DNA of 64,000 nt from Burkholderiaceae bacterium 16 (GTDB lineage: Bacteria; Pseudomonadota; Gammaproteobacteria; Burkholderiales; Burkholderiaceae), in assembly GCA_000955785.1 (NCBI GenBank), contig JYOD01000006.1, positions 59,256 through 123,255 on the forward strand, read 5' to 3'. The number at the start of each line of letters is the position of its first letter. The first letter of the stretch is position 1. The notes below the pieces were generated by a model. The model ran no database searches and had not been told where the DNA came from. It saw nothing but the letters and a program-made list of their open reading frames with translations. Below are positions 1-8,743 of the stretch, piece after piece. The position numbers and the translations under genes are program-made.

Positions 1-1
1 G

Positions 2-754
2 GCCCTGACTCCCGCAGGTGAGCGGCTTCTTCGGCATGCGCGGGTCATCGAGCGCCAGTTCGAACACGTACGCAGCGACTTTGAGGAATTCTCCAAGGAT
101 TCAGTTGGCCATATACGCATCTTCGCAAATACGACCGCAGTCACGGAATTCATGCCCGAGGTGCTCGCCCACTTTATGGCAGAGCGGCCGGCGGTCACTG
201 TGGACCTCCAAGAGCGCCAGACGCGAGACATTATTCGAGGGGTGTTGGACGCTAGCGCCGATTTGGGAATCATCTCTGGGCCGCTAAACTCGGAGGGTCT
301 TGAGGTCGTCCATTTCAGTACGGACAAGCTGGTGTTGGTGACTCCCGCTCGGCATCCCCTGATGGAAAAGTCGAACGTTTCGCTTGTTGACACACTGGAG
401 TATGTGCATGTAAGTATGCATGAAGGAAGTACACTTCACGCTTTCCTTACCGACCTCGTCCGAGACGAGCGGCGCAAGCTGCAAATTCGAATTCAGGTTC
501 GTAGTTTTGAGGCCATGTGCCGGATGATAGAAGCCGGGGTTGGCATTGGTATCCTTCCGCTATCGGCGACCCTTCGCCATCGCCGCACGATGAAGTTGGA
601 AATCCTGGAACTCGACGAGCCTTGGGCCATACGCGAGCGCGTAGTGATTGCTCGGGAATTGGATGGGCTTCCTAGCTGCGCGAAGGCCCTCATTGACGAG
701 CTTATCAAAGTCGCGGAGGCCGCGGGGGGCAGCCCGAGCGGAAGCGTTGCCTGA
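2..754 (+). CDS. LysR-family transcriptional regulator, 5' end outside window
   Basis: The frame is open from the first bases of the window and ends at TGA 754, giving about 250 residues. The first visible residues (ALTPAGERLLRHARV) match the stretch just after the LysR winged helix, so only the DNA-binding domain is missing, cut by the window edge. The rest is the periplasmic-binding-like effector domain, with the typical ending in which an 'RSFEAM...MIEAGVGIGILP' stretch precedes the last beta strands. It resembles the LysR proteins at 26567-27460 and 33696-34610 in this domain (HEGS near the middle, SFDAM/SFEAM, GVGIGI), so the three look like one subfamily. No target gene lies immediately downstream on the same strand, so its regulon cannot be told from here. 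Confidence 0.9.
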   Translation, partial: ALTPAGERLLRHARVIERQFEHVRSDFEEFSKDSVGHIRIFANTTAVTEFMPEVLAHFMAERPAVTVDLQERQTRDIIRGVLDASADLGIISGPLNSEGLEVVHFSTDKLVLVTPARHPLMEKSNVSLVDTLEYVHVSMHEGSTLHAFLTDLVRDERRKLQIRIQVRSFEAMCRMIEAGVGIGILPLSATLRHRRTMKLEILELDEPWAIRERVVIARELDGLPSCAKALIDELIKVAEAAGGSPSGSVA

Positions 755-974
755 GGGGCTGGCCTCGCCTGATGGCAACACGCCAAGGCAACACTCCCTC
801 TTCCGCTGACGCCCAACTAATAAACATCCATCGCGACAACACCGCGTTCATGAATGGCGCTTTGATGGCCCGTGAAGTATTCAAGGTTTGGAGGCTTTTA
901 TCTGGTAGGACTGACGGCACCTCGTTGCCCTAGTCCTGTCCCACGCCGTGGGACGCAAGACGAACGGAACATGC

Positions 975-1436
975 TCAATCACGAATCTGGATAATTGCCT
1001 CGATTTCAACCGTCATTCCATGGGGAAGGGAGCTCATACCAACCGCCGAGCGGGCGTGCAACCCTTTCTCCCCAAAGATACTCACCAGAAGGTCTGAGCA
1101 GCCATCGATGACCCAGGAATGATTCTTGAAACTCGGAGTAGCATGCACCATACCCAACAGTTTGACTATTGCCTCCACGCGACTCAGGTCCCCGAGAGCT
1201 AGCTTGATGCTCGCAAGCATGTTCAACGCCGTAAGCCGTGCATCCTCATACGCCGCCGACGCTTGTTCCAGCGAATCCAGTCGGCCTAGTCGATAGGTAT
1301 TGTTGGGTAGACGAGGCCCATGGCCCGACAGGTAAAGCATGCTCCCGACCACCCGATAGGGGACGTATGTGCCATTGGGGGGTAAGGCCGCTGGGAGTTC
1401 CAGCCCAAGTTCCAGGAGTCTTTGTTCAGGACTCAT
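975..1436 (-). CDS. RidA/YjgF-family protein (enamine/imine deaminase type)
   Basis: 153 residues, a normal RidA-family length (the E. coli-type protein is about 128; this is the longer form with an N-terminal extension). The C-terminal half carries the family signature with an arginine in 'ARSAVGMSSLP' and a terminal 'MTVEIEAIIQI' strand; the arginine position matches the one that binds the carboxylate of 2-aminoacrylate-type imines in active RidA proteins. It starts 4 bases inside the end of the PLP dehydratase gene (ATGA overlap), so the two are translationally coupled. Known RidA proteins hydrolyse the reactive enamines that serine/threonine dehydratases release, so the pairing is functionally sensible. 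It is the last gene of the ABC importer-dehydratase operon. Substrate preference is not visible. Confidence 0.9.
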   Translation of the reverse strand: MSPEQRLLELGLELPAALPPNGTYVPYRVVGSMLYLSGHGPRLPNNTYRLGRLDSLEQASAAYEDARLTALNMLASIKLALGDLSRVEAIVKLLGMVHATPSFKNHSWVIDGCSDLLVSIFGEKGLHARSAVGMSSLPHGMTVEIEAIIQIRD

Positions 1437-2428
1437 GAGTTGTTCCCCCCTGCGCTCCCAACTATTGCCGGCGTGTACACGCGAGCATCCACATTTCCGC
1501 CAGAGCAGATAACCACAACGTTCTTCCCAACCAGGTCGGCCTTCCTCGCCAACAGCGCCCCCAGCGAAGCTGCGCCACCAGGCTCGACGACGAGCTTCAG
1601 CAGGCGGAATGCCGTCGCTACAGCGCGCAACGCCTCATCGTCGTTCACGCTCAGCGCCTTCACATCGTGACGCAAGAGTACGCTGAGAGGTTTGGTGCCT
1701 GCAACCGGACCAGCAATGGCATCCATAACAGTTTTGGGGACTGAGCTGTTTTTTTCGGGAACGCCACTCACCAATGACAGCGCCATCTTCTCAATTCCGG
1801 CCGGCTCTACAATGTACGCTTGGACATTCGGCCACATTGCCTTCACCGCCGTGATTACCCCCGACGAAAGGCCGCCGCCACTGCAGTTGACCAGGATGGC
1901 ATCCGGCACTACCCCGCGCGCCTCCAGCTGCTCGCAAATCTCTAATCCGGCGGTACCTTGCCCTGCCATGACGTCATAGTCATCGAACGGCGATATGAAG
2001 GTCAGTCCTCGCTCCTTCATGAGGTGGCGTGTTACGGCTTCGCGGTCCTCCGTTTGCGGGTCATACAAAACAATCTCCGCTCCCCACCAGCGGCAGCTCT
2101 CAATCTTGATTTCAGCCGCGGTTTTCGGCAATACAATGACGGCGGGGCATCCTATAAACTTGGCACCCGCGGCAACTCCCTGACCGTGGTTGCCAGCAGA
2201 AAATGTTATTACGCCTCTACTGAGTTCCTCTGCATTCAGAGTGAGCATCTTGTTCAACGCCCCCCTTATCTTGAAGGAACCTGTACGCTGCAGGGGCTCG
2301 GCCTTCACGTATACGTTGCAGCCACACACCTCATCCAGCATGGGCGATTCGATGATGGGGGTCCGAATAATATACCCAGACAAACGTTCTGCGGCAGCCC
2401 GTATGGCCGCGATATCGAATTTATTCAT
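1433..2428 (-). CDS. PLP-dependent serine/threonine dehydratase-family enzyme
   Basis: 331 residues of fold-type II PLP enzyme, with no C-terminal ACT domain, so it is of the catabolic rather than the biosynthetic (IlvA) type. The Schiff-base lysine is K53 in 'GSFKIRGA'; the substrate loop is 'SAGNHGQG' at 78-84; the phosphate-binding glycine loop is 'SGGGL' at 183-187; 'CSGGN' near the C-terminus packs against the PLP ring. The family deaminates serine, threonine or 3-hydroxyaspartate to a 2-oxo acid plus ammonia, or racemises serine; the sequence alone does not choose. It lies 58 bases downstream of the ABC ATPase gene and overlaps ridA by 4 bases. Import of a beta-hydroxy amino acid followed by deamination is the likely pathway (inference). 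Confidence 0.92.
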   Translation of the reverse strand: MNKFDIAAIRAAAERLSGYIIRTPIIESPMLDEVCGCNVYVKAEPLQRTGSFKIRGALNKMLTLNAEELSRGVITFSAGNHGQGVAAGAKFIGCPAVIVLPKTAAEIKIESCRWWGAEIVLYDPQTEDREAVTRHLMKERGLTFISPFDDYDVMAGQGTAGLEICEQLEARGVVPDAILVNCSGGGLSSGVITAVKAMWPNVQAYIVEPAGIEKMALSLVSGVPEKNSSVPKTVMDAIAGPVAGTKPLSVLLRHDVKALSVNDDEALRAVATAFRLLKLVVEPGGAASLGALLARKADLVGKNVVVICSGGNVDARVYTPAIVGSAGGNNS

Positions 2429-2486
2429 TCTACATGTTCAGATTGTTCAGCAAGATACGCTTAAAGCGCCAAGCCGATAAGGTAAA

Positions 2487-3245
2487 TCAATGGGTCCGCA
2501 GGTCGCTCAAAAACTTCTTGGCACGGTCACTCTGCGGGTTGGAAAAAAAAGTGTCTGGGTTACCACTCTCGACTAGGCAACCGTTGTCCATGAACCAAAC
2601 ACGGTCAGCGACCTCGCGTGCGAAGTTCATTTCGTGCGTGACGCACATCATCGTCATCCCGTCCCGTGCAAGGCTCTTCATCACCTGCAGTACCTCGCCC
2701 ACCATTTCCGGGTCCAGTGCGCTTGTTGGCTCGTCAAACAGCATGGCCGGCGGGTCCATAGCAAGTGCACGCGCAATGGCAACACGCTGTTGTTGCCCCC
2801 CAGAAAGCTGCCCGGGATAAGAGTCCGCCTTACTCGCCAAGCCGACGCGTTCCAGCAATTGCGCGGCTCGTTGCCGAGCATCCGACTTCTTCTTCTTTTG
2901 AACAGACATCGGGGCAAGCATGATATTTTCCGCCACGGACAAGTGGGGAAACAGATTGAAGCTTTGAAAGACAAAACCAACGTGACTGCGGAACTTGTTG
3001 ATGTCGAGTGCCGGCGAATTTACGTCCTGTCCACCAAACTCAATCGCCCCCTTCTGAATGTCCTCCAGGCGGTTTACTGTTCGAATCAGCGTCGACTTCC
3101 CCGAACCGGACGGGCCACATACAACAATCACCTCCCCCCGTGCAACCTCGGCAGTTACGTCGTTGAGGGCGTGATAGCTTCCGTACCATTTGTTAACGCG
3201 TTTGAAATTAATCATGGGAATCTGAGATGCTGCACTGTTTTGCAT
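2487..3245 (-). CDS. Polar amino-acid ABC transporter, ATP-binding subunit (GlnQ/GltL type)
   Basis: 252 residues from the ATG at 3245, chosen because GGAGG lies 8 bases upstream; a TTG five codons earlier lacks such a site. Walker A is 'GPSGSGKST' (about 44-52), the Q-loop glutamine is in '[14 protein letters not shown]' (Q94), the ABC signature is 'LSGGQQQR' (from 147), Walker B is '[14 protein letters not shown]' (D171-E172) and the switch histidine is in 'CVTHEM' (H204). The 'FNLFPH' segment is characteristic of the polar amino-acid uptake subfamily. It is the fourth gene of a minus-strand operon: binding protein, two permeases, ATPase, dehydratase, RidA. It should form a cytoplasmic homodimer energising the two permeases upstream. 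Confidence 0.96.
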   Translation of the reverse strand: MQNSAASQIPMINFKRVNKWYGSYHALNDVTAEVARGEVIVVCGPSGSGKSTLIRTVNRLEDIQKGAIEFGGQDVNSPALDINKFRSHVGFVFQSFNLFPHLSVAENIMLAPMSVQKKKKSDARQRAAQLLERVGLASKADSYPGQLSGGQQQRVAIARALAMDPPAMLFDEPTSALDPEMVGEVLQVMKSLARDGMTMMCVTHEMNFAREVADRVWFMDNGCLVESGNPDTFFSNPQSDRAKKFLSDLRTH

Positions 3246-3271
3246 TGAAAATACCTCCAATGACCGTTAGA

Positions 3272-4021
3272 TTAGTCAACGACGACTGCCGGTGACACCA
3301 CTGATACGGAGGCAGCATCACGACGGACGCCCGTACGCTTGTTGGTGATGCGGCGCTCCACATAGCGCGCCAAAGATGTCAGTGCGAAGCCGAGCAAGAA
3401 ATAGACCGCAGCAAGGATGAGGAACACCTCAAACGGCTTGGTGAGAAGTATGCCGTTCACCTGGTTTGCAGCAAAAGTCAGTTCATTGACGCTAATGACA
3501 TAAGCAAGTGACGTGTCCTTGATGATGGAGACAAACTGGCTAATCATCGAAGGAATCATGTTGTACAGTGCCTGGGGAAGGACCACCTTTCTCATTGTCT
3601 GCATATAGGAGAGGCCGACTGCACGAGCTGCTTCCGTCTGTCCCTTCGGCAAACCTTCTATGCCTGCACGAATGATTTCGGAGATATAGGCGCCCTCATA
3701 GATGACGAGTGTCACCAGCATCGTCGTGAATCCGCTCACTGTCCGCCCAATCAAGATGGGCACAAAGAAATACACCCAGAAGATGAACATGAGCAGTGGA
3801 ACGCCACGGACGAGATACACAAGACAGACGGCAGGTTTGTTCATCCAACTCATGGAGGACACCCGGGCGAGCGCAACGAGAATCCCGAGCGGAAACGCCA
3901 GCACAAGACCGAGTAGGGACAGTAGCAGCGTAATAGCCAGCCCCCCGAGGGGGCCGTTAGGATACTGCCCCATGAGCAGAATCTCGCCGTTCTCGCGAAG
4001 AATTGAAATAATGGATTCCAC
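3272..4021 (-). CDS. Polar amino-acid ABC transporter, inner-membrane permease (second)
   Basis: 249 residues with several strongly hydrophobic segments and the cytoplasmic EAA loop, read here as 'EIIRAGIEGLPKGQTEAARA', which docks to the ATPase. This is a HisM/GlnP-type permease of normal length. It begins 3 bases after the stop of the other permease and ends 26 bases before the ATPase start, so it is in the same operon. The two permeases share the EAA-loop pattern but differ elsewhere, so the membrane domain is probably a heterodimer. The last 20 or so residues are hydrophilic (NKRTGVRRDA) and then valine-rich, an ordinary variable tail. Confidence 0.95.
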   Translation of the reverse strand: MESIISILRENGEILLMGQYPNGPLGGLAITLLLSLLGLVLAFPLGILVALARVSSMSWMNKPAVCLVYLVRGVPLLMFIFWVYFFVPILIGRTVSGFTTMLVTLVIYEGAYISEIIRAGIEGLPKGQTEAARAVGLSYMQTMRKVVLPQALYNMIPSMISQFVSIIKDTSLAYVISVNELTFAANQVNGILLTKPFEVFLILAAVYFLLGFALTSLARYVERRITNKRTGVRRDAASVSVVSPAVVVD

Positions 4022-4024
4022 GGC

Positions 4025-4717
4025 TTACCTCGTCTTCAGTCGATAGTGGCGCTCAAAGGCAGAGCCGCCAGCCATGATTAGCAGAGAGACACCGAGGTAC
4101 GCGATGGTTGCTAACAGATAGACCTCTACAGTGCGAAAAGTTGCGCTCTCAATCTCTCTCGTCACATAAGTTAGTTCCACCACCCCAATGGTCATGGCAA
4201 GGCTGGTGTTCTTGACGAGCAAGACGGTGTGGCTAATCATCGGGGGCAAAGCGATTCGTGCCGCCTGCGGCAGAATGACCTTCCGGCAAGCCTGGAGATA
4301 GGTCATACCCAGGGCGCGGGATGCCTCTAGCTGTGCCTTGGGTATCGAGCGAATTCCACCCCGAAGGTCCTCCGATATATATGCCGCCATGCAAAGACCG
4401 ATGGCTATGAAAGCGAAGACGAATTCGCTATTGTTCTTGTTGAACCACGTCTGGACGGACTCCGGAAGCAATGTCGGAAGCCCAAAGTACCAGAGGAACA
4501 CCTGCACCAGGATGGGCACGCTTTGGTGATACTCAACATAGGCAGCCACCGCCGCTTGCCCCCAACGATTGTTGCTTAATCGGACAACCGCCAGGACGGT
4601 TCCGAGCGCAATTGCAAGCAACCAGGAAAGGGCGGCTAGCTCTAGCCACGTGACAACTCCGGCTGCTATCAGGCGTGGATACTCGCCCTGTAAGAGTATT
4701 GAGAAATCCAACTTCAT
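4025..4717 (-). CDS. Polar amino-acid ABC transporter, inner-membrane permease (first)
   Basis: 230 residues, HisQ/GlnP type, with about five hydrophobic segments and the EAA loop 'RGGIRSIPKAQLEASRALGM'. It sits directly downstream of the binding-protein gene, from which it is separated by a 57-base gap containing a strong GC hairpin (4748-4765), and is followed 3 bases later by the second permease. The sequence around 'YHQSVPILVQVFLWYFGLP' is typical of the first periplasmic loop and helix of this family. Substrate cannot be read from the permease; the neighbouring dehydratase points to a hydroxy amino acid. Confidence 0.95.
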   Translation of the reverse strand: MKLDFSILLQGEYPRLIAAGVVTWLELAALSWLLAIALGTVLAVVRLSNNRWGQAAVAAYVEYHQSVPILVQVFLWYFGLPTLLPESVQTWFNKNNSEFVFAFIAIGLCMAAYISEDLRGGIRSIPKAQLEASRALGMTYLQACRKVILPQAARIALPPMISHTVLLVKNTSLAMTIGVVELTYVTREIESATFRTVEVYLLATIAYLGVSLLIMAGGSAFERHYRLKTR

Positions 4718-4747
4718 AGGTGATGCGCCTAATGGGTGTTCGGGAGC

Positions 4748-4765
4748 GGCCGGCGTATGCCGGCC
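4748..4765 (-). promoter_or_regulatory. Intercistronic GC hairpin between binding-protein and permease genes
   Basis: GGCCGGC (4748-4754), loop GTAT, GCCGGCC (4759-4765): a perfect 7-bp stem lying 10 bases after the stop of the solute-binding-protein gene. No T-run follows in the minus direction, so it is not a complete intrinsic terminator. Hairpins at this place in ABC operons commonly protect the upstream message and lower downstream expression, giving excess binding protein over permease; that role is inferred here. Confidence 0.6.
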
Positions 4766-4774
4766 GGCAAGTCT

Positions 4775-5593
4775 TTAGCCTTTGATTGGCTCAACTTTGA
4801 AGTCACGGCGCATCTTGTACTGCGTGCCACCGCCCAGCCACTTGTCGAAGATGCGTGTCGCCTCTCCCGATTTTTCCATTGACTGCAGCACTCCATTCAC
4901 GTGACTCGCGAAGCCGGTTTCCCCTTTGCGCATCCCAAGCCCCCAGTATTCGTGCATGACCGGCGGTTCGAGGATATCGATGGGCGTCGTCGCCTCTGCC
5001 TGCATCTTCAACTTGACCAACATCATCTCGCCAAGTGCCAAACCGTCCACTCGGCCCTGCTGCAGTGCCAAGAAGGCAGCGGGCGCGTCCTGATAGGTTA
5101 CGGTTGTTGCCGTCGGGACTGTCTTCTTGACGGCCATCTCCGAGGTCGACCCCTTATTCGCGCTCACGCGCTTTCCCGCGAGGTCAGCCGTAGTTTTCAG
5201 TCCTTCCGAGCGTTTCACCACCACTTTGGTCAGACTGACAAAGTACTGGTCGCTGTAACCAATTTGTTCGGCCCGTTCCGGCGTCCAGCCAAGTGCGGCT
5301 GCAAGGATGTCCACTCGCCCCTGCTGTAGCTCGGGAATCCGCGCCGCGGTCGCAATCAGCTTGAGTTCGAGCTTCACACCCAGGCTCTTGGCAATCGCGC
5401 TGCAGAAATCCACGTCGTACCCTTGTACTTCCCTGGTCTGGGCATTGGTGAAGCTAAATGGCTCGATAGTGCCCAACACACCGCAAACCAGTGCACCTCG
5501 CTGCTTGATGTCCGCCAGCTGGTCCGCGAAGACACTGACTGTAGTCAGCGAGAGGCTCACGGCTGCAATAGCGATTGCCGACAACTTACGCAT
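4775..5593 (-). CDS. Periplasmic amino-acid-binding protein of ABC importer (SBP family 3)
   Basis: 272 residues from the ATG at 5593; AAGG lies 9 bases upstream, while the ATG three codons earlier abuts the AAGG and is less likely. The N-terminus is a classic Sec signal (MRKLSAIAIAAVSLSLTTVS), cleaved after 'VFA'. The mature part begins 'DQLADIKQRGALVCGV' and continues 'PFSFTNAQTREVQGYDVDFC', the usual start of the family-3 bilobal fold, followed by the lobe-1 'LGWTPERAEQIGYSDQYF' and the hinge-region 'GKRVSANKGST'. It is the first gene of the six-gene operon and is divergent from the LysR gene at 5961. Ligand is inferred to be a polar (possibly beta-hydroxy) amino acid from the co-transcribed dehydratase. 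Confidence 0.95.
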   Translation of the reverse strand: MRKLSAIAIAAVSLSLTTVSVFADQLADIKQRGALVCGVLGTIEPFSFTNAQTREVQGYDVDFCSAIAKSLGVKLELKLIATAARIPELQQGRVDILAAALGWTPERAEQIGYSDQYFVSLTKVVVKRSEGLKTTADLAGKRVSANKGSTSEMAVKKTVPTATTVTYQDAPAAFLALQQGRVDGLALGEMMLVKLKMQAEATTPIDILEPPVMHEYWGLGMRKGETGFASHVNGVLQSMEKSGEATRIFDKWLGGGTQYKMRRDFKVEPIKG

Positions 5594-5960
5594 GGAATTC
5601 ATCCTTTCAGGTCTTGGGGATTGAAAGCCTCAGCAAGGGCTGAGGCTCTGAACTGCGACACACGCGTGGGGCACGCGAACGTGCCTAGCTCGAATAGATG
5701 GAGCAAGAGTCGCCCATCTTGTTACCTGCTTTCCACCGGCATCCGGCCCATGTATGAAGGACCGCTGCATTCTCTAAGGTCTCCGGCCTCCCTACCCGCC
5801 TCAGCTATAGGGGGCGAGATTCTCTCTTTTCTCCTCTCGAGAGGAGAAACTGTTGGATGCATTTTGATACCAGAATACAATTACAACAAACGAGTTTTAT
5901 CGATGCGATTCGATGAATAGAAGCAATGTGTTTTAGTGGTTATCCCTAGCAAGGTGCACT
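5594..5960. promoter_or_regulatory. Divergent intergenic region with a perfect 22-bp palindrome and a LysR-like box
   Basis: This 367-base gap carries the promoters of the ABC-dehydratase operon and the LysR gene. At 5828-5849 is a perfect palindrome, TTTCTCCTCTC followed directly by its reverse complement GAGAGGAGAAA, which could be an operator or a cruciform. At 5899-5914 is ATCGA-N6-TCGAT, a dyad within about 50 bases of the LysR start, in the position and size range of a LysR autoregulatory site. The segment 5850-5950 is markedly A+T richer than its surroundings, as expected for promoters. I could not assign unambiguous -35/-10 boxes. Confidence 0.6.
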
Positions 5961-6857
5961 GTGGTTACGTTTAAACAACTTGAGGCAATATTCTGGGTCG
6001 TTCAAGCGGGCGGATTCGCGCAAGCCGCCCTGAGGTTGCACACAACCCAGTCCGCAGTCTCCAAAAGGGTGCAGGAGCTCGAACAACTCTTCAACACGCA
6101 ATTGTTCGACCGCGGAACAAGAACCGCCCGGCTGACGGAAAAAGGGGAAGAGATGTTCTTGTTGGCAAAGAAGCTTCTAGCGGAACGGGATGCTGCGATG
6201 GAGCAATTCACCCAACCGGACGCGATGCAGCGTCGGGTTCGCATTGGCGTTACCGAGCTATCGGCCATGACCTGGCTACCCCGACTGGTCAATCAGATTC
6301 ACGAACACTATCCACGAGTCGTCATCGAGCCCGAAGTGGATATGAGCACTAAGCTACGGGACAAGCTCCTGGCGGACGAGCTTGATTTGATGGTAGTGCC
6401 CGATGCCTATACAGATGCGCGCTTTGCATCAAAGGTAGTGGGCAAAGTTGAGAACGCGTGGATGTGCAAGCCTGGATTGCTTGACGCTCGGCGGCCAATC
6501 CAGATACACGAACTCGCGGCGAGGCGCGTACTCGTGGACAAGTCTGGCACGGGGATTATTTACGACAGCTGGTTCAAGTCGATAGGATTTCGCCCCGTCA
6601 ACGTTATCGTCAGCAATAGCATCGTGGCATTGATAGCCCTTACCATATCCGGGTTCGGAGTGAGCTACTTCCCGAAAGACTGCCTTCGTCAGATGCAAAG
6701 CGCTGGACTTCTCGATGTCCTTGAAGTCAATCCGCCGCTACCGGATGCCACCTACGTGGCGATGTACAAGTCGGACCAACGAAGCACGCTGATTGCAGCC
6801 ATCGTCATGCTCGCCCAGGAGTGCTGCGATTTTTCTACAATTTTCCAGACTGCGTGA
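5961..6857 (+). CDS. LysR-family transcriptional regulator
   Basis: 298 residues from a GTG start at 5961, preceded by AAGGTG about 5 bases upstream. The helix-turn-helix is at the N-terminus: 'FKQLEAIFWVVQAGGFAQAA' then 'RLHTTQSAVSKRVQELEQLF' and 'FDRGTRTARLTEKGEEM'. The effector domain follows, ending near residue 295. It is divergent from the amino-acid ABC-dehydratase-RidA operon, 367 bases away, and is therefore its most likely regulator, with the deaminated substrate or product as inducer (inference). Length and domain order are normal. Confidence 0.94.
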   Translation: MVTFKQLEAIFWVVQAGGFAQAALRLHTTQSAVSKRVQELEQLFNTQLFDRGTRTARLTEKGEEMFLLAKKLLAERDAAMEQFTQPDAMQRRVRIGVTELSAMTWLPRLVNQIHEHYPRVVIEPEVDMSTKLRDKLLADELDLMVVPDAYTDARFASKVVGKVENAWMCKPGLLDARRPIQIHELAARRVLVDKSGTGIIYDSWFKSIGFRPVNVIVSNSIVALIALTISGFGVSYFPKDCLRQMQSAGLLDVLEVNPPLPDATYVAMYKSDQRSTLIAAIVMLAQECCDFSTIFQTA

Positions 6858-6903
6858 TGAATGCCGGCCTGCCATCACCTTAGCTCGCGCGACTGTCAAC
6901 CGG

Positions 6904-7555
6904 TTATGGCGAATGGTCCAGATATGCGCCCACCAAGCGCTCCAGGACGGCCAATTTTCCGGTAAAGAAGTGGCTGGCGTTAGGAACAACGACGATAGGC
7001 AAGCCTTGCGGACGCGCCCAGTCGAACACGGCTTTGAGCTCTACGCGCTGGTCCCTCTCACCGTGAATTGCCATGGTCGTGGATGGTACGGGAGGCGTCT
7101 CGTAGGTGCGCTGCCCTTCTATAGTTCCCCATGGTGTGCCGGCGAGCACGATGTGAGTGCAATTGACCCCCTGTTCGTGTAGCACCCCCGCGGTCCGTGC
7201 AATCACGTATGCGCCGAAGGAGAATCCCGCCAAAACAAGGGGTAAGGCCGGATAGATTGGTCGCAAGTGCTCGATGACCAATAGCACATCGAGAGTCTCT
7301 CCGTTTCCGAAGTCATGCGTGCCTTCCGAGCCCCCTACGCCCCGGAAATTGGGGCGAACGGCGACGTATTGACGGGACGCTAGTATCTTCGCAAACAAAT
7401 TTGGAACCTTATGTTCTGCGGTTCCGCCGCTGCAGCGGATGAGGGTGGGCGATGACCGCGATGCCGCGAATGGGTCCCTCCGGCACATTAACCAACAGCT
7501 CAATGTCACCGGCGATTCCGCGTATCACAAACCTCTCGATTGCTGAAGAAGTCAT
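6904..7555 (-). pseudogene. Alpha/beta-hydrolase (OsmC/H0192-like 'HPHPLxGGT' family), frameshifted near 7430
   Basis: Two frames together give one protein. From ATG 7555 the reading is MTSSAIERFVIRGIAGDIEL and on to 'AVIAHPHPLQ', then runs to a stop in RRNRRT. The next frame resumes with 'GGTAEHKVPNLFAKILASRQ' and continues to the end at 6904. The family motif is HPHP-L-x-GGT-x-x-N/H-K-V, so one extra base in the CAGCGGCGG stretch (minus strand, about 7427-7431) splits it. The second part has the nucleophile elbow 'GFSFGAYV' and the late histidine in 'NASHFF', so the enzyme would be complete if the extra base were removed. It is the last gene of the decarboxylase-aldehyde dehydrogenase-deacylase operon. 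It may be a true pseudogene or a sequencing error. Confidence 0.85.
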
Positions 7556-7639
7556 CGTGCCACTTTCTTCACGTCCATTTCTGCTCAGACCCTGTCTAGA
7601 AGCCGAATCGCGCGTTGCCGGCTTACGCTCTTTACCGGA

Positions 7640-8632
7640 CTAGATTGCCTTCCCCAAGTGGAGGAGACAGTCTCCGCGCTCGCACATTGCCACGGCTCGT
7701 TCGCAAACCACGACACCGCTTGCCAAGAAATGCACCGCTTCAGGAACGCGGAGCGGGCTTTCAGGGAAATAGACGTAGCCGGCGAGGTCACCCACCCTCA
7801 CCTCATCGCCAAGCATGACACTAGCTTCAAACAGGCCATTTTCTGGCGCATAGACGAAGCAATCCTTGTCAACAGAAAGAAACCTAACCTCGGGCGGCGG
7901 AGGAAGCCCCTCTGATTTAGTCACGCCAAGCCAAGCCAATACACGCAGTACGCCCGACTCGCACATCTCACGGTAGGCAGGGTGAACCCATCCGCGGCCG
8001 CCTAGTTCAGTGCCCAGACGCGGTATGCCGTTGCGCGCCGCGGCTTCGGAAGAGCTGCCGCGCCCTGGTGCACTCGAGAAGAATAGTCCGTAGGGCGCTC
8101 CGAACGTAGACATCAGAGCTCTGCGCTCCGCTTCAGACGAAGAGCCCGTTGAAGCGACGGATGTTGTCGCAGGCAAATAGTTGAGCGATGCCCCGCCGCT
8201 ATGGAGGTCGAATACGAAGTCCGCGCGGCTCATCAGTTCGGTCTCGATAAAATGGGCAATCATCTCGGAGGGTGCGCCACTCGGATTTCCGGGATAGAGG
8301 CGATTCAGGTTTCCCTCATCTATCGGAGACACGCGATTACCGGCTTTAGCTGCCGGGTAATTCGCCATCGGCAAGATGATGAGATGCCCTTGAATATCGT
8401 TGGCCTGCAATTGTCGCGCCAAGCGCGTCAGTGCCACCTGCCCTTCGTATTCGTCGCCATGGGTTCCCGACAACAGCAACACGGTCTTACCTACGCCGTT
8501 CTTGATGCTCACTACCGGGATGGGAAGCCATCCGTACGCCGAGCGATTCACTGAGTATGGAAGTCTTGCATAGCCCGCGTGCTTGCCCGGCTTAGCCAAA
8601 TCGAAATCCAGTGAAATTCTGCTCTTTGTCAT
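7640..8632 (-). CDS. Succinylglutamate desuccinylase/aspartoacylase-family (M14-type) zinc deacylase
   Basis: About 330 residues from ATG 8632 (a GTG eight codons earlier is possible). Zinc-binding H and E are in 'GTHGDEYEGQ' and the third ligand in 'FDLHSGG'; 'EGNLNRLYPG' is the substrate-carboxylate loop typical of the AstE/ASPA and DoeB-like group. The C-terminal part (from 'VRFLSVDKDCFVYAPENGLF') is the beta-barrel domain of this family. It removes an acyl group from an N-acyl amino acid or diamine; DoeB-like enzymes deacetylate N-acetyl-2,4-diaminobutyrate, but nothing here fixes the substrate. It lies 87 bases after the end of aldehyde dehydrogenase, in the same direction. Confidence 0.9.
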   Translation of the reverse strand: MTKSRISLDFDLAKPGKHAGYARLPYSVNRSAYGWLPIPVVSIKNGVGKTVLLLSGTHGDEYEGQVALTRLARQLQANDIQGHLIILPMANYPAAKAGNRVSPIDEGNLNRLYPGNPSGAPSEMIAHFIETELMSRADFVFDLHSGGASLNYLPATTSVASTGSSSEAERRALMSTFGAPYGLFFSSAPGRGSSSEAAARNGIPRLGTELGGRGWVHPAYREMCESGVLRVLAWLGVTKSEGLPPPPEVRFLSVDKDCFVYAPENGLFEASVMLGDEVRVGDLAGYVYFPESPLRVPEAVHFLASGVVVCERAVAMCERGDCLLHLGKAI

Positions 8633-8743
8633 CACGTTCTTTGCTAAGCGCCGCACCTATTCGCCATGGTGCAGCTGAAGGCAGATTGTCAACCGCCGGA
8701 AATACGGACGCTGCGCGGCGCAAGCATCCGCGCAGGCCACGAC

